From positions 1 through 23,006 of the IMG/VR virus record IMGVR_UViG_3300032073_000270: a DNA stretch of 23,006 nucleotides; one strand, written 5' to 3'. Source of the stretch: a virus. The position numbers and the translations under genes were made by a program. Below are positions 1-9,868 of the stretch, in pieces. The notes below the pieces were generated by a model that did not search any database, had not been told where the DNA came from, and saw only the letters and a program-made list of their open reading frames with translations. Every line of letters begins with the position of its first letter. The first letter of the stretch is position 1.

Positions 1-276
1 GAGGTTAGCATTCAGCGCTGCGATAGACACTGCTCCTCCTGTAACAGCAAAATCGGTAGCATCAAAAGACGCTAATCCTTTAACTGTTGCTGTCGCATCG
101 GGATTTAACTGATACCTAGTTATTACAACAGGGCCAGTGCCTGTTTGACGTCCTATCCAAAGTTTTTTACCTTCGTTATTCCAAGCCAACTCACCATAAG
201 CTAAACTTCCTGTTTCAGCAGGGTCAGCGTTAGTACCGTAGTTGGTATGCCGTTTAATTTGTATGGTGTTTGCCAT
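1..276 (-). CDS. Tail fibre / receptor-binding protein, N-terminal part (runs off the window)
   Basis: An open frame starts at ATG 276-274 and stays open to base 1, giving the first 92 residues of a longer protein. It begins MANTIQIKRHTNYG and contains GSLAYGELAWNNEGKKLWIG at about residues 27-46. This 'short strand, gap, G-L-A-x-GELA, then KLWIG' pattern is seen at the N-termini of many phage tail fibres, including domains resembling the N-terminus of the Bordetella phage Mtd protein. The family match is from memory of that pattern. The gene sits just downstream of a short T7-gp17-like anchor protein, so I infer that it forms the distal, receptor-binding part of a two-protein fibre. No clear Shine-Dalgarno sequence precedes the ATG; the leader is the AT-rich repeat TAATATAATG. 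The C-terminal part, which would decide receptor specificity, is not visible. Confidence 0.72.
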   Translation of the reverse strand, partial: MANTIQIKRHTNYGTNADPAETGSLAYGELAWNNEGKKLWIGRQTGTGPVVITRYQLNPDATATVKGLASFDATDFAVTGGAVSIAALNANL

Positions 277-300
277 TATATTAGAGGGTTATTATATTAG
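275..300. repeat. Direct repeat ATTATATTAG x2 around the fibre gene junction
   Basis: The plus strand carries ATTATATTAG at 275-284 and again at 291-300, separated by six bases. The first copy overlaps the start codon of the fibre gene and the second overlaps the stop codon of the anchor gene. A near-identical version (ATTATATTAT) overlaps the start of the gp16-like gene at 5915-5924. On the coding strand the motif reads TAATATAAT, which looks like a -10 box, but no convincing -35 element was found. Confidence 0.5.
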
Positions 301-857
301 CTTCCTGTAAAAGTACCTCCGTCGAAATTCGAGGCTATCCCCGATCCTGCGACAAAAGTTTTATTTTTAAGTGTTTGAACACTATCTGTATCTACAAAGT
401 CTCCTACTATTCCTGCTTTAGTTTTCATCACATTTAGTGAGATAAGGTTTTCACCGATATCATCATCCAACTCCTGCGCCCTGAATAGAGTATACTTATT
501 AGAATTGTCAAGGTCTAGTTCAGTGATTGGAGCGCCTGCTTGGAAATCAACTACATGATTTAACTTAGGAGTCTCTCGTTTTATTAGAATCTGATATCCA
601 GAAGAAGCAGTTAACCCTGAAAAAGTCAGAGTTGTGCCACTTAAAGTGTAGCCATCAGAAGGAGTAAATACACTTACGGTTCCCGCCGAGATTGCTGCTT
701 TAAAGGCTGACAAGGTATGTCCTGCACCACTTAGATAAATTTTGATATGGTCATCACTTAGCCAACTAAAGTTGCCATTATCAGGGTTCGATATGTTATG
801 AGATAATCCCCCACTTCCCGTGGAGCTTGCTGATACGTAATATCTAGAGTAAGCCAT
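297..857 (-). CDS. T7 gp17-like tail fibre anchor protein (short, N-terminal domain only)
   Basis: This 186-residue protein matches the N-terminal attachment domain of T7 gp17 (PF03906 type), which ties the tail fibre to the tail tube. The clearest stretch is IKRETPKLNHVVDF at about residues 92-105 followed by ITELDLDNSNKYTLFRAQEL at 111-130; T7 gp17 has a matching 'RR-T-x5-VDF ... DLN' segment. The C-terminal end (about 158-186) has TLKNKTF and SNFDGGTFTGS, a 'LxNKT' type segment common in fibre shafts. T7 gp17 is 553 residues, so here only the anchor and a short shaft remain, and the rest of the fibre is probably supplied by the next gene. The Shine-Dalgarno AAGGAA lies about nine bases before the ATG. 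It begins a few bases after the gp16-like gene ends. Confidence 0.85.
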   Translation of the reverse strand: MAYSRYYVSASSTGSGGLSHNISNPDNGNFSWLSDDHIKIYLSGAGHTLSAFKAAISAGTVSVFTPSDGYTLSGTTLTFSGLTASSGYQILIKRETPKLNHVVDFQAGAPITELDLDNSNKYTLFRAQELDDDIGENLISLNVMKTKAGIVGDFVDTDSVQTLKNKTFVAGSGIASNFDGGTFTGS

Positions 858-861
858 TAGT

Positions 862-3800
862 TTAATTCCTTGTATATTTATCTAGTACATTCTGAATGCT
901 GCGATAATTCCCATAAGCCAGTGATGCCATAACTCGCTGTATATCAGGAAACCGTCGCTTTGTCTCGTCCCGTGCCATCGAACGAAACTCTTGGAATACT
1001 GATTTAGTTAAAGTAACTCGCATATCATTCGCATCGGGGCCAGTTCCGCGATATTCCTGTTCGTTATATTGCTTCGTTAATCCTAAGAAAAAGGGACTAG
1101 AAAATAGACTGTCTAAACGATCTTCTAGTGTATTCCCGCTTTTATCTCTTATTGTTCCTACTCTTTCTTGGAACCAATCCCATGCAGAACGGCCATCATC
1201 ATCTTTAAAGTTTCGCATATCAAGTTCCGGTTGTCCTCCTATCTGAGGCTGAGGAAGAGAGAATCCATATTCCATTCCAGCTAACGTCTCTAACACATTA
1301 TTGTTAGATATAGTTTTAACTAAAAATGGATTCATCACAGCTAGTCCTCTCCAGAAAATAGAGTCATCAGTGTATTTAATAGGCTGTCCTAAAAGATTTC
1401 TCATAGGATCAATACTGTTGGCAAGAATAGGTATTTTAGACTGAAGGGCTTGCAGGAAAGTCCGAGGTTTTCTCATAGCGCCGTCACCAAAAAGATGGGC
1501 AAACTGACTTAATGCTTTAGGAATGTATGATGAAGAATGTCTAGTGAGCATTCTTTCAGCGGCTCCTCCTTTACTAGGGTCAGTCATCACAGATAGAAAA
1601 TCTGAAAACCCTTGTAAGTAAGTTTTACTTGTTAAGTTATCTGCAAGAGAAAAGATCATAGACATCGCTACAACATTGACAGCGTTTTCATTAAAGTCCC
1701 CTGTGCGTATAGCTTCTTTTACCATGTAAGTATAATCCGCTGCTAATCCGATTGGAGTTGCGAAAGGATCAAGACGAGAATAACTAATAAATTTATCTCC
1801 AATCTTTATTGAATAAGGCCGTTGACCTGCAGCTAACCATGCGTTTCTTTTATCAGGGTCTTTCGGCCCCGCTCCTGTGACTGTTCCTGTAGACGCTAAA
1901 GCAATCATAGAAGAGTACATCAGACCGCCACTTCTAAGACGTCCTACAGCCATTGCAGCCCGTCGCGGGTCTCCGCTAAGCATGTCTGCTTTGTACTTCA
2001 TGTGCATCTTTGAGAACCATCCATCCTTCTTATTAACTAAAGCTCTCATGACCGGATCAGGAAGCCAGATACGTCTCATAGGAAACGACATGAGGTTCAT
2101 TGGTGTTCTAACAAAAGGAGCTATAACGCGAGCCATTGAGTGCTGAGATACAAAATCTTGTACCGTTGACCCAACTGTCTGAGGCGAGCCACTTTTAGAG
2201 GCGTCCACAGCCGACCGTAAATAGCCGAGTTTAACTAGCTCGTCCATGTCGGTATTTAAACCTCTAGTGAACGTACTGTCTTCGGCCCAATCCATAGAAT
2301 AATCCGCTAAGGCACTTCGGTTAGCATCATAGTTTTTAGCGAAATAATTTGTGATGTAATCATCTCTATCTTTAAATTCATCTGGTAATGGTTTCCCTGA
2401 CTTTTCGGATTCTCGTATAGCCCTAAAGAAATTAGTCATGGCTTCATCCTTAATATTGTCAGGAGTGTACCTTGCTCCGTTACCTCGAATCATGCCCTGA
2501 AATCTTGCTGAGATGTAGTCAGTCATTCCATCTACAGTATGACTTTCTTTAGGTAAGACCTTCATGGCCTCTTCGGTTAAACTAGCTAGAGCCTGTGACC
2601 TATACTGAATCTGTTTAAATACTTCATCAGTTGTAATCATTAAACGAGATGGAACTCGAATCATATTACCTAACCAATCTAATGTAGCCTTAGCTGCCGC
2701 TGAGGAATCATCCGGTAAAAGATCACCCGTAATTGCCTTGTGCGGTGTTACGTCAAATAGTTCACTTCTGGATTCAATAACTGATTTTCCTGAAGACCAT
2801 GCTTTTTTAGCAGCCGCTACAATACCTGCTTCTTGTCCAGTCTTTCTCCTTAGTCCTGTATACTGTAGGTCTGGAGTAAACGCTTCAGGAGCCGTATCAT
2901 CAGAACTTAATATACCGCGACGATACATTCCATCTTGCGGCTGTAAGTCACGTTTAGGTTGTAGTAGGTCGCCTCTTTGAAGCATGTAACTACGTTCATC
3001 GATTTTTCCGAATGCTTTTTTAGCTCTAAGCCTTCCCATCACTCCCATGAACTTTATTGTATCGAAGATCATGTTAGCTGAGAAAACACCTTGGCTTACA
3101 AATTCTCGTCTTAAAGAGGCGTCACCACCTTTATGTAATGTACCAAGGACACCTTCAACAGGCTTCAATGCGATATGTAATGTAGTACCTATGCCGTTAA
3201 CTACCTGAGTAGTGAGTCCACTTAGAATAGAGTTAAGCCAGTATTCATTATGGACATCAACCCCAGTTACAGTGCGATGTAGATTACTCTTAGTTAAAGT
3301 AGTAGCAGCTTCAGTCCCGTCCCCGTGGGCTGCACGAATAGCTTTTAAACGTTCAGCTAATTGTTTCAGACCATCTTTTCCTCCTGCTCTCTGCACGATG
3401 GCGTCGAGTAACTTACCTTCATCAGAAGTTTTCATTCCGGTAGCTTCGTTCAGGCTTCTCATTGCCTGTAGGTTTCTACCGTGAGAAGTGCCTAGATTTC
3501 TAAACGCATGAAGATGTTGTTCTAGACGTTCTATCTGAACTGCCATCTCTGCATAAGCTCTGTCAGGAATTTCATCACCATGTTTAACGACATTATCAAT
3601 TACATCGTCAAACTGCTTCATCATAGCTGCTTGGTTCAGACGATAAGCCCAAGTTCTTATGTATAACTCAGACGTTACCTTTGCGTCCATTTTTAATGAT
3701 TCAAAGATGTCATCACCCTTTGTCTTAACTTCAGGGAACAAGTGTTTGAAGTCTCCTCGACCGCTTCTTAATCTTTCCATAACCCCTTGTGGAGTTAGCT

Positions 3801-5916
3801 TATTAGCAGTAGCAAGATTATCTATATGATTAAGAAGATCATCCATTAGGAAGTCTTTCGCAGTCCGTCTAGATTCACCTTCACCTAACCATTGAATAGC
3901 TGAAGCTAGTTGTTCGTGACGAGGATGTTGGACACTACCTTGAAACCCTGCTTTGAGTTGCTGTGTAAAGAAGTGTATTAAACGTGATGTGGCGTACTTC
4001 AGATGGTTATCCGTCATAGCTGCATCAACATTTATTATCTTAGAGGCTTTAAGAAAAATAGCGTTTAGATCGACAGCTTTTCCTTTTTTCAACCCTGCAA
4101 GGTCTTTAACGATTGCTTTAGCTTCATCAACATTATTGAATACTGATTTTAGAAAAGCCTCTTCATCTACAGCCCAAGGAGTTTGACCTAGTTTAGGATT
4201 TGGATTCCACTCATACTTCCAAAAGTTTCCTAGACCGTGTCGTTTTAATTTATTTGCTGCAGCCTTATCTAACCTAGCTTCATAGTGAGCTACACTTTCG
4301 GTCTTACCTTTAAACTTAGGAAAGCGTATTTGGGCTTCACCTCTAGCTAAAGCAAACCACTGAAATTCATCAAAGTTGTTGAACAGATCACGGTTGTATT
4401 TCCTTACGGAACTTGAAGTAGAATATAAACCTTTTTTAGACGTGACAAATTTCCCGTCCATAAATTTCATAGGGATTTCTTTGGTGCGTGGGTTCCCTAT
4501 GGTTCGTCCTACAGAATTAGATGATAAGAGTATATGGTCACTTTCTCTAAAATAATCCCATAGTTGTTTTAACCTATCGGTATCGACAGAAACTTGCACT
4601 TGGCCGTCGGAATTTTTAAAGATAGCAATTGGGGAGACTTTCTGAACGTCAGGTTTACCATATGATGCGTCTAGGTTTTTTATAGTCTTATGGGATTCAT
4701 TTGCATACCTGTGTGTAGAGTTCGCAATAATAGCTTCATCAGGTAATCTACCATGAACGACTGAACCATGTTTATGTACGCCTTCCACTAGGTCAAACAT
4801 GTCATCTGACAACCCATCTTTGTTTTTCAGTAGAGGAGCCGCTACGTTTAATTCTGCAGACTTATCTAGAGCCTTGGGCGCTAACCCATCGACTTCAAGC
4901 TCAGGAGCAGTAGGCTTTGCCGCTGCGCGACTGGCGTCTTCATTTAGATTGGCTTTTAGTTTCTCTAGTTCAGCTTCTTCTTTAGCAACTCTAGCCTCTT
5001 GTTCGGCTGTAGCTTCTCCTGCCCTCTTTTGTTCGCCGTGCGCCCATGCAGCTTTTTCCTGCCGTTGTTTAAAAGTTAACCCTTCATCAGGATCAATGAA
5101 ATGTGCTGTAGACTTAGAGGTAGTTCTCTCGGTATGATCTACTCCTTTTTTTATTGATTCAGAGTAGCCAGAACCTGCCGCTTCTGTAGCTTCATCACTA
5201 ACAAATTTAAGTTTAGCTGCCTGCCAAAACACACTTAATAACGATTGAATCGCCGCGCCCTCTGCAGCATTAAACATACGACCTCCCCAGTTAGCTGCCA
5301 TTCTATCGGCATCCCATCCTGCAGCAAATGTCTTACGAGTAAGCTCCTCAGTAGTCATGTCCTGCCAGCCTTTAATTGAAGTAATCTCTTCATAAGGCTC
5401 ATGGAAATCAGGGTGAGCATCTAACATGTGCATGACTAAACTTTCACTACCGTCGAATGCTATGAAGTCAGCTACTGCTCCACGTGCCAGACCGTGTTTA
5501 GCAGCTTGTTTATATAGCTGTCCTCTAGTAAGTCTAGGGCCACCTGCAGTAGCTGGTTTGATTGCCTTGTTTAACCACTTAACTTTACCTGCTCCGACAA
5601 AAGCTCCAGCGTAGTCAATCACGTTTTCAAACATCTGATAACCCCAACCTTCTCTAGGCTGTATCAGTTTAGTAGGTTCGATCAGCTTGGGAAATCCAGC
5701 TAAATCTGTAGGTAGATTGACAGTGTTCTCAACTAATTTTAAACCACCTCTTAACCCTGAGTGGAGTGTCTTTGAGAACACTCCCTCTTGATTCATTTTA
5801 TGTTGTTGAGCAAAGTCATCCCCCTGCATTGAACCCATAAGCATCTTATATTTAGATGCAAGAGAGGAAGCTGTATTTCTATCCTCAGTGCTGAATCTTT
5901 GGTTTCCTATTGGCAT
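862..5916 (-). CDS. gp16-like internal virion / DNA ejection protein (1684 aa)
   Basis: Very large protein in the position of T7 gp16, directly after the gp15-like gene and before the fibre gene. In T7, gp16 forms the inner part of the ejectosome that crosses the cell envelope and leads DNA into the cell; T7 gp16 is 1318 residues with an N-terminal lytic transglycosylase domain. Here the N-terminal 250 residues show no recognisable transglycosylase motif. Instead there is ARGAVADFIAFDGSES at about 144-159, a segment I associate with large ejection proteins of marine T7-like phages. A charged, probably coiled-coil stretch (E/K/A-rich) covers about 282-330. The remainder has long helical-looking stretches and no enzyme motif I can name. 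The function therefore rests mainly on gene order and size. The start ATG 5916-5914 has only a weak purine-rich leader (TAAAGATAATATA). Confidence 0.75.
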   Translation of the reverse strand: MPIGNQRFSTEDRNTASSLASKYKMLMGSMQGDDFAQQHKMNQEGVFSKTLHSGLRGGLKLVENTVNLPTDLAGFPKLIEPTKLIQPREGWGYQMFENVIDYAGAFVGAGKVKWLNKAIKPATAGGPRLTRGQLYKQAAKHGLARGAVADFIAFDGSESLVMHMLDAHPDFHEPYEEITSIKGWQDMTTEELTRKTFAAGWDADRMAANWGGRMFNAAEGAAIQSLLSVFWQAAKLKFVSDEATEAAGSGYSESIKKGVDHTERTTSKSTAHFIDPDEGLTFKQRQEKAAWAHGEQKRAGEATAEQEARVAKEEAELEKLKANLNEDASRAAAKPTAPELEVDGLAPKALDKSAELNVAAPLLKNKDGLSDDMFDLVEGVHKHGSVVHGRLPDEAIIANSTHRYANESHKTIKNLDASYGKPDVQKVSPIAIFKNSDGQVQVSVDTDRLKQLWDYFRESDHILLSSNSVGRTIGNPRTKEIPMKFMDGKFVTSKKGLYSTSSSVRKYNRDLFNNFDEFQWFALARGEAQIRFPKFKGKTESVAHYEARLDKAAANKLKRHGLGNFWKYEWNPNPKLGQTPWAVDEEAFLKSVFNNVDEAKAIVKDLAGLKKGKAVDLNAIFLKASKIINVDAAMTDNHLKYATSRLIHFFTQQLKAGFQGSVQHPRHEQLASAIQWLGEGESRRTAKDFLMDDLLNHIDNLATANKLTPQGVMERLRSGRGDFKHLFPEVKTKGDDIFESLKMDAKVTSELYIRTWAYRLNQAAMMKQFDDVIDNVVKHGDEIPDRAYAEMAVQIERLEQHLHAFRNLGTSHGRNLQAMRSLNEATGMKTSDEGKLLDAIVQRAGGKDGLKQLAERLKAIRAAHGDGTEAATTLTKSNLHRTVTGVDVHNEYWLNSILSGLTTQVVNGIGTTLHIALKPVEGVLGTLHKGGDASLRREFVSQGVFSANMIFDTIKFMGVMGRLRAKKAFGKIDERSYMLQRGDLLQPKRDLQPQDGMYRRGILSSDDTAPEAFTPDLQYTGLRRKTGQEAGIVAAAKKAWSSGKSVIESRSELFDVTPHKAITGDLLPDDSSAAAKATLDWLGNMIRVPSRLMITTDEVFKQIQYRSQALASLTEEAMKVLPKESHTVDGMTDYISARFQGMIRGNGARYTPDNIKDEAMTNFFRAIRESEKSGKPLPDEFKDRDDYITNYFAKNYDANRSALADYSMDWAEDSTFTRGLNTDMDELVKLGYLRSAVDASKSGSPQTVGSTVQDFVSQHSMARVIAPFVRTPMNLMSFPMRRIWLPDPVMRALVNKKDGWFSKMHMKYKADMLSGDPRRAAMAVGRLRSGGLMYSSMIALASTGTVTGAGPKDPDKRNAWLAAGQRPYSIKIGDKFISYSRLDPFATPIGLAADYTYMVKEAIRTGDFNENAVNVVAMSMIFSLADNLTSKTYLQGFSDFLSVMTDPSKGGAAERMLTRHSSSYIPKALSQFAHLFGDGAMRKPRTFLQALQSKIPILANSIDPMRNLLGQPIKYTDDSIFWRGLAVMNPFLVKTISNNNVLETLAGMEYGFSLPQPQIGGQPELDMRNFKDDDGRSAWDWFQERVGTIRDKSGNTLEDRLDSLFSSPFFLGLTKQYNEQEYRGTGPDANDMRVTLTKSVFQEFRSMARDETKRRFPDIQRVMASLAYGNYRSIQNVLDKYTRN

Positions 5917-5926
5917 TATATTATCT

Positions 5927-8900
5927 TTAGTTTGTTAGTCGGGCTGGCAGCGGCATAGGCCATATTTCAAAATCAAGTAACTCATTAGAGTCTCCAAAAA
6001 ATACATTATCTGTAATGTAGCTACGTTCAATGTCTGTAGCATCATACAATCTTCTATAGGCTTGGCCAAGTTCAGGACTCTTAGCATCATATACAAAGAG
6101 GTCTAAGTACTTCTGAACTAACATTGGGTCTGGGCCTATGAAGTCTTTAGGGAGTAATTCACTTCCTGATCCTAATCCACCTGCTTCTAGTATTTCTAAA
6201 TCTTGGTATGTTATATTTAAGTTAGTTGGGTTTCTTAAACCTTGTTCGGCTAAGGCTAGTTCCTCTGCCATCACATACCAATCTTCAGGAGTTACATTCT
6301 CTACATCTAAAGTTTTTTTAGACCGAACGGTTTTATACCAAGAGCCTGAATCCATTCGTAAATCGAGCTTACCTTTAAGTAACCCTTTAACGAGGTTAGG
6401 CCTGCTAAAGTCATATCTATTGGCTGCAATACGACCTCCATTTAGTCCTGCCGCTAATGTAAGAAATTCAGTAGGTGTTATCCCTTCTGCTGCCGATAAA
6501 GGATTCACACCTTCGTTTTCTTTTTGAAGAAGAAAGTCATTATAGTTAGAAATAGCCTTAACTTTTTCCCATATATCTCGGTTATATCTCTTACCGCGAT
6601 ATACGTAAGAGTCCTCTTTTATTGCATTAATGGGATTGATGTTATAGCCCCCTACCTCAACCCTTTGTCCTTGAGTAATACCTCCTGATTTTTCTCTTTC
6701 CTTTAATCGATCTCCTGAGTCAATAAAGTTTTGTATGCCTCGTCTTTTAATAGCTATGTTTATATCTTCAGGTAACTTATCAGGGTCAGACGAAATCATT
6801 CTAGACTGTTGATTGAGTAGCCATTTATCAAAATTTTTCTGGATAAGTTCTGTCCTGTGTTTTTTATCAGGGTGCATGATATCCAGCTTTAAATGATTCT
6901 TAGCAAAGTTAGCAATAGCGGCTCCTCGTAGTAACTTAACTTTTTGATGCTCTTTAAAGTCTGCTGCAACTTCAGAGTTTATAACACCATCTGCTACTTC
7001 CTCATAGAAGTTGAAGTCTTCCATAAACGTTATGGTTTCATCGAACTGTTTAAATACTAGAGTGTCCCGAAGGCTGAGTTCTTTATCGTTGTAACTAACA
7101 GGAATTGTTAAAGAGACTCCAGTTTCAGGAGGTAATGAAATTTCTGCTTTACCTTCGTTTAAATCTTCCCAAGGAATCCCATCATACATAGCAGTATGCG
7201 CTACTAACTGACTCTTTAAATTAGCTATGTTAGCCTCAGCGGAAGCTATCTGTTCTCCCTGATTAGCTGCATCTGTGTAAGTGTTAAGTTCATTTATTTG
7301 AGTTACTAGTGATGCAGTAATCCTAGATTTAACTGAATCCTTTTTAGCAGATATTCGTTTTAGACGGTCATACCTGTCATCAGCATTTTCGTAAAACTGA
7401 ACGGCTGCAGTTGCACGATTACCTGATGCTGGTGTGAAAGAATCAAACGATGCTCCGTCCCCTCCGTGTAACTCTTGAGCAAGTTGTTGAAACTGATTGT
7501 TAGCCATCTCAGTATCAGCACGTAGGTTGAGTGCTACATTTCTAAGATCAGTCATCTGACGGCTACCGGCTGCAGATTCAGCGGCGGCGCTATCCGAGGA
7601 CAAGGCTGGAGTTGTTGTAGGTAACTCAGGGTTAGCTTCTCTATTCAGTGCGTCTGTAGTTTCCTTAAATTGTTTTTCATAAGCAGGTACATTATGCTTC
7701 AGCTTATCTATAATTTTTTGCTGTAGGTCAGTCTTAGCGCCTTCAAATTCATCATCTAATTGTTCAGGAGCTACTCCTCGATTGATGGCAGTATCTTTCC
7801 ATTTCTGTACCTCTGTTCTAAAAAGGTTTCCATAGTCTTTTAGAATTAGATCATAAACCCCACCGGCAGCTTCTACTTTTCTTTGTAACTCCTCATTAAA
7901 AGCATCGGCCATATACTGTTCGAGATTCTGTTGGTCAGGTCTCAGATTTGATGCAGCCTTATCGCGAGTGGCATGTCTGTAGACAGATACGTTTCCCCAT
8001 AGATCAGGAGAGTCAGTTAAAGTTCTTAATATTAACTCGTCACTTTCTTCGTTGAAATGCTTGTAGTACGTCACATTGTCCATCTGTGACTTAACCCTAG
8101 TAATTACTCTTTCGATGTCAGCATCTATTTGCTCATCACCTACAAAGGATTCTTGAGCTACATTGATTATCTGTTGTAAATCATCATTAGTAAATTGATG
8201 GTTATTATCCAGTTGATTCTGAACATCCTGAAGGTACTGACGAGCTTCTATGGCTGCAGGGCTATCGTCGGCTCCTTTAACTCCTCGTCCAGTTATAGAC
8301 ATCTCAATCATCTGAGCGGCTAAAGCAGCTATACCTTCTTCGGTTACGCCGAAATCCTTTAGGCCTTCAGTTTTAATCATTGCAGCATCGACCTTAGCTG
8401 CCATGTCTTCCACTAGATTATCTAAAGTTTTTGCACCAGTAAGATATTCCCGAATGCTAAAATCTTTATCATTAAAAACGGCTTTGTATTGAGGAGAAGT
8501 TTCAAGAATATTTCTTACAGTCTGAGCTTCAGCTTCTGCCAGACTAGCTTCATTACTAATGTCTGTACTCCTAGCTGCTTCAATAGCATCTTTAGTTTGA
8601 TTAAAGAGACTTACCCGCGCCCCTTGGGAAACTCGACTTAGTAGGTCTTGATCTATTTCAAGCCAGCCAGTAGCTGATACAATACCTACGACTTCCATGA
8701 AATTATCAGGAGTTAAATCAGACCATTTCTTTATACCTTTTGCAGAAAGACTTTCATGCTCTTTAGCCATCTGAGGAAATGATCTAAAAATATTAGACAT
8801 TATCCCTGCTAACTCTTTTTGATCTGCATCGTCTCTGCTCTTGCGTCGAGTTCGTAAATTACTTTCAGCATCAAATAGTTTAGTCAGGAATATTTTACCT

Positions 8901-9865
8901 TCCTGTCGCTGTAGATCATCAAAGATATATCCTCCCCGTTTGTTTGTTCTTGGGTCAGTAAATCTTAAATTTAATATGGAGTTAAACTTTCTAGCTAAGT
9001 CATCTACATCTACATCCACTTCAGTAGCTGCAGCTTGAAATGTAGTTTGAAGTGACTTGTTGAAGATGTCATCTCGCATTGGTCTTCCAATTGTAGATGG
9101 CCAGCCCACCTTCATAGCTGAAAGTTTTTTACCCCAATCCGAAAGAGTATAATCATCGGTTGAGCTTATAGCTTGCTGTAAGAACCTAGTTGCTTCATTG
9201 ACGTTAGCGTCTACTGCATCAGATTCTAACTTCTGTTTAAACTTCCCCATGAAGGGAGCGAGTAATTTATCCTCTGATGCTAGAAGTTCTACAGCAGGGT
9301 CGTAACCTCGCCTCCAGTGTGGCCCCGCTGTTTTTCCTACGTACTTCCTGTTAGGAAGATTACCATAAATCTCATCTTTAAGTTTTGTAAGATAATCTCT
9401 TGGGTCTTCTTTTCCATCTTCATCTAAGCCTGAATCATTATTCAGTTGTGTCCAAGCGTACTGTAGGAATTCTTTACTGTTAACAATACTTCTAACATCG
9501 GTGTCAGCTTGATGAGCGCCTGTATACTGAACAACTTTTACAGGGACAGCAGGGTGAAATATATTAGGCTTCTTATTTTTTTGCAGCCAATCTTCAATCT
9601 GTATCTCTTCATCAGTCACAGCGTCTGACTTCATAGCTTCGATAAGTAAATCCTTATGTTCTTCAGAAGCAGCTTCAGCTTGACCGCTAAAGAATCCGCT
9701 CAAACCTTTGTTAAATCTAGTAAGAGATGCAGCCCAATTTGGAGGTGCAGTGACTGGCTGAGAACTAGAAGGGACTAGAGGAAAGCTAGGTGCTGCGCTC
9801 GTATCAATACGGGCTAAGCCTCCTAATGCTTCTAAATTTGGTGTGACTCTTCGTTTCGCTGCCAT
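5927..9865 (-). CDS. gp15-like internal virion / DNA ejection protein (1312 aa)
   Basis: A 1312-residue protein placed between the gp14-like and gp16-like genes, as T7 gp15 is. T7 gp15 (747 residues) forms the middle tube of the ejectosome across the periplasm. The N-terminus (residues 1-75) is Pro/Ala/Ser-rich and then enters a helix near LTRFNKGLSGFFSGQAEAAS, similar in character to other gp15-like starts. The rest is mostly charged, alpha-helical-looking sequence, without catalytic motifs or membrane segments that I can identify. It is nearly twice the T7 length, like its gp16 partner. The start is supported by AAAGG nine bases upstream of ATG, and the gene begins three bases after the gp14-like stop. 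The assignment is mainly from synteny. Confidence 0.75.
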   Translation of the reverse strand: MAAKRRVTPNLEALGGLARIDTSAAPSFPLVPSSSQPVTAPPNWAASLTRFNKGLSGFFSGQAEAASEEHKDLLIEAMKSDAVTDEEIQIEDWLQKNKKPNIFHPAVPVKVVQYTGAHQADTDVRSIVNSKEFLQYAWTQLNNDSGLDEDGKEDPRDYLTKLKDEIYGNLPNRKYVGKTAGPHWRRGYDPAVELLASEDKLLAPFMGKFKQKLESDAVDANVNEATRFLQQAISSTDDYTLSDWGKKLSAMKVGWPSTIGRPMRDDIFNKSLQTTFQAAATEVDVDVDDLARKFNSILNLRFTDPRTNKRGGYIFDDLQRQEGKIFLTKLFDAESNLRTRRKSRDDADQKELAGIMSNIFRSFPQMAKEHESLSAKGIKKWSDLTPDNFMEVVGIVSATGWLEIDQDLLSRVSQGARVSLFNQTKDAIEAARSTDISNEASLAEAEAQTVRNILETSPQYKAVFNDKDFSIREYLTGAKTLDNLVEDMAAKVDAAMIKTEGLKDFGVTEEGIAALAAQMIEMSITGRGVKGADDSPAAIEARQYLQDVQNQLDNNHQFTNDDLQQIINVAQESFVGDEQIDADIERVITRVKSQMDNVTYYKHFNEESDELILRTLTDSPDLWGNVSVYRHATRDKAASNLRPDQQNLEQYMADAFNEELQRKVEAAGGVYDLILKDYGNLFRTEVQKWKDTAINRGVAPEQLDDEFEGAKTDLQQKIIDKLKHNVPAYEKQFKETTDALNREANPELPTTTPALSSDSAAAESAAGSRQMTDLRNVALNLRADTEMANNQFQQLAQELHGGDGASFDSFTPASGNRATAAVQFYENADDRYDRLKRISAKKDSVKSRITASLVTQINELNTYTDAANQGEQIASAEANIANLKSQLVAHTAMYDGIPWEDLNEGKAEISLPPETGVSLTIPVSYNDKELSLRDTLVFKQFDETITFMEDFNFYEEVADGVINSEVAADFKEHQKVKLLRGAAIANFAKNHLKLDIMHPDKKHRTELIQKNFDKWLLNQQSRMISSDPDKLPEDINIAIKRRGIQNFIDSGDRLKEREKSGGITQGQRVEVGGYNINPINAIKEDSYVYRGKRYNRDIWEKVKAISNYNDFLLQKENEGVNPLSAAEGITPTEFLTLAAGLNGGRIAANRYDFSRPNLVKGLLKGKLDLRMDSGSWYKTVRSKKTLDVENVTPEDWYVMAEELALAEQGLRNPTNLNITYQDLEILEAGGLGSGSELLPKDFIGPDPMLVQKYLDLFVYDAKSPELGQAYRRLYDATDIERSYITDNVFFGDSNELLDFEIWPMPLPARLTN

Positions 9866-9868
9866 AAA

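Noticed and set aside
1877-5614. Several plus-strand open frames of 60-112 codons opposite the gp16-like gene.
   Set aside because: They lie antisense to a long, well-supported gene, lack ribosome binding sites and show no protein-like features; they are shadows.
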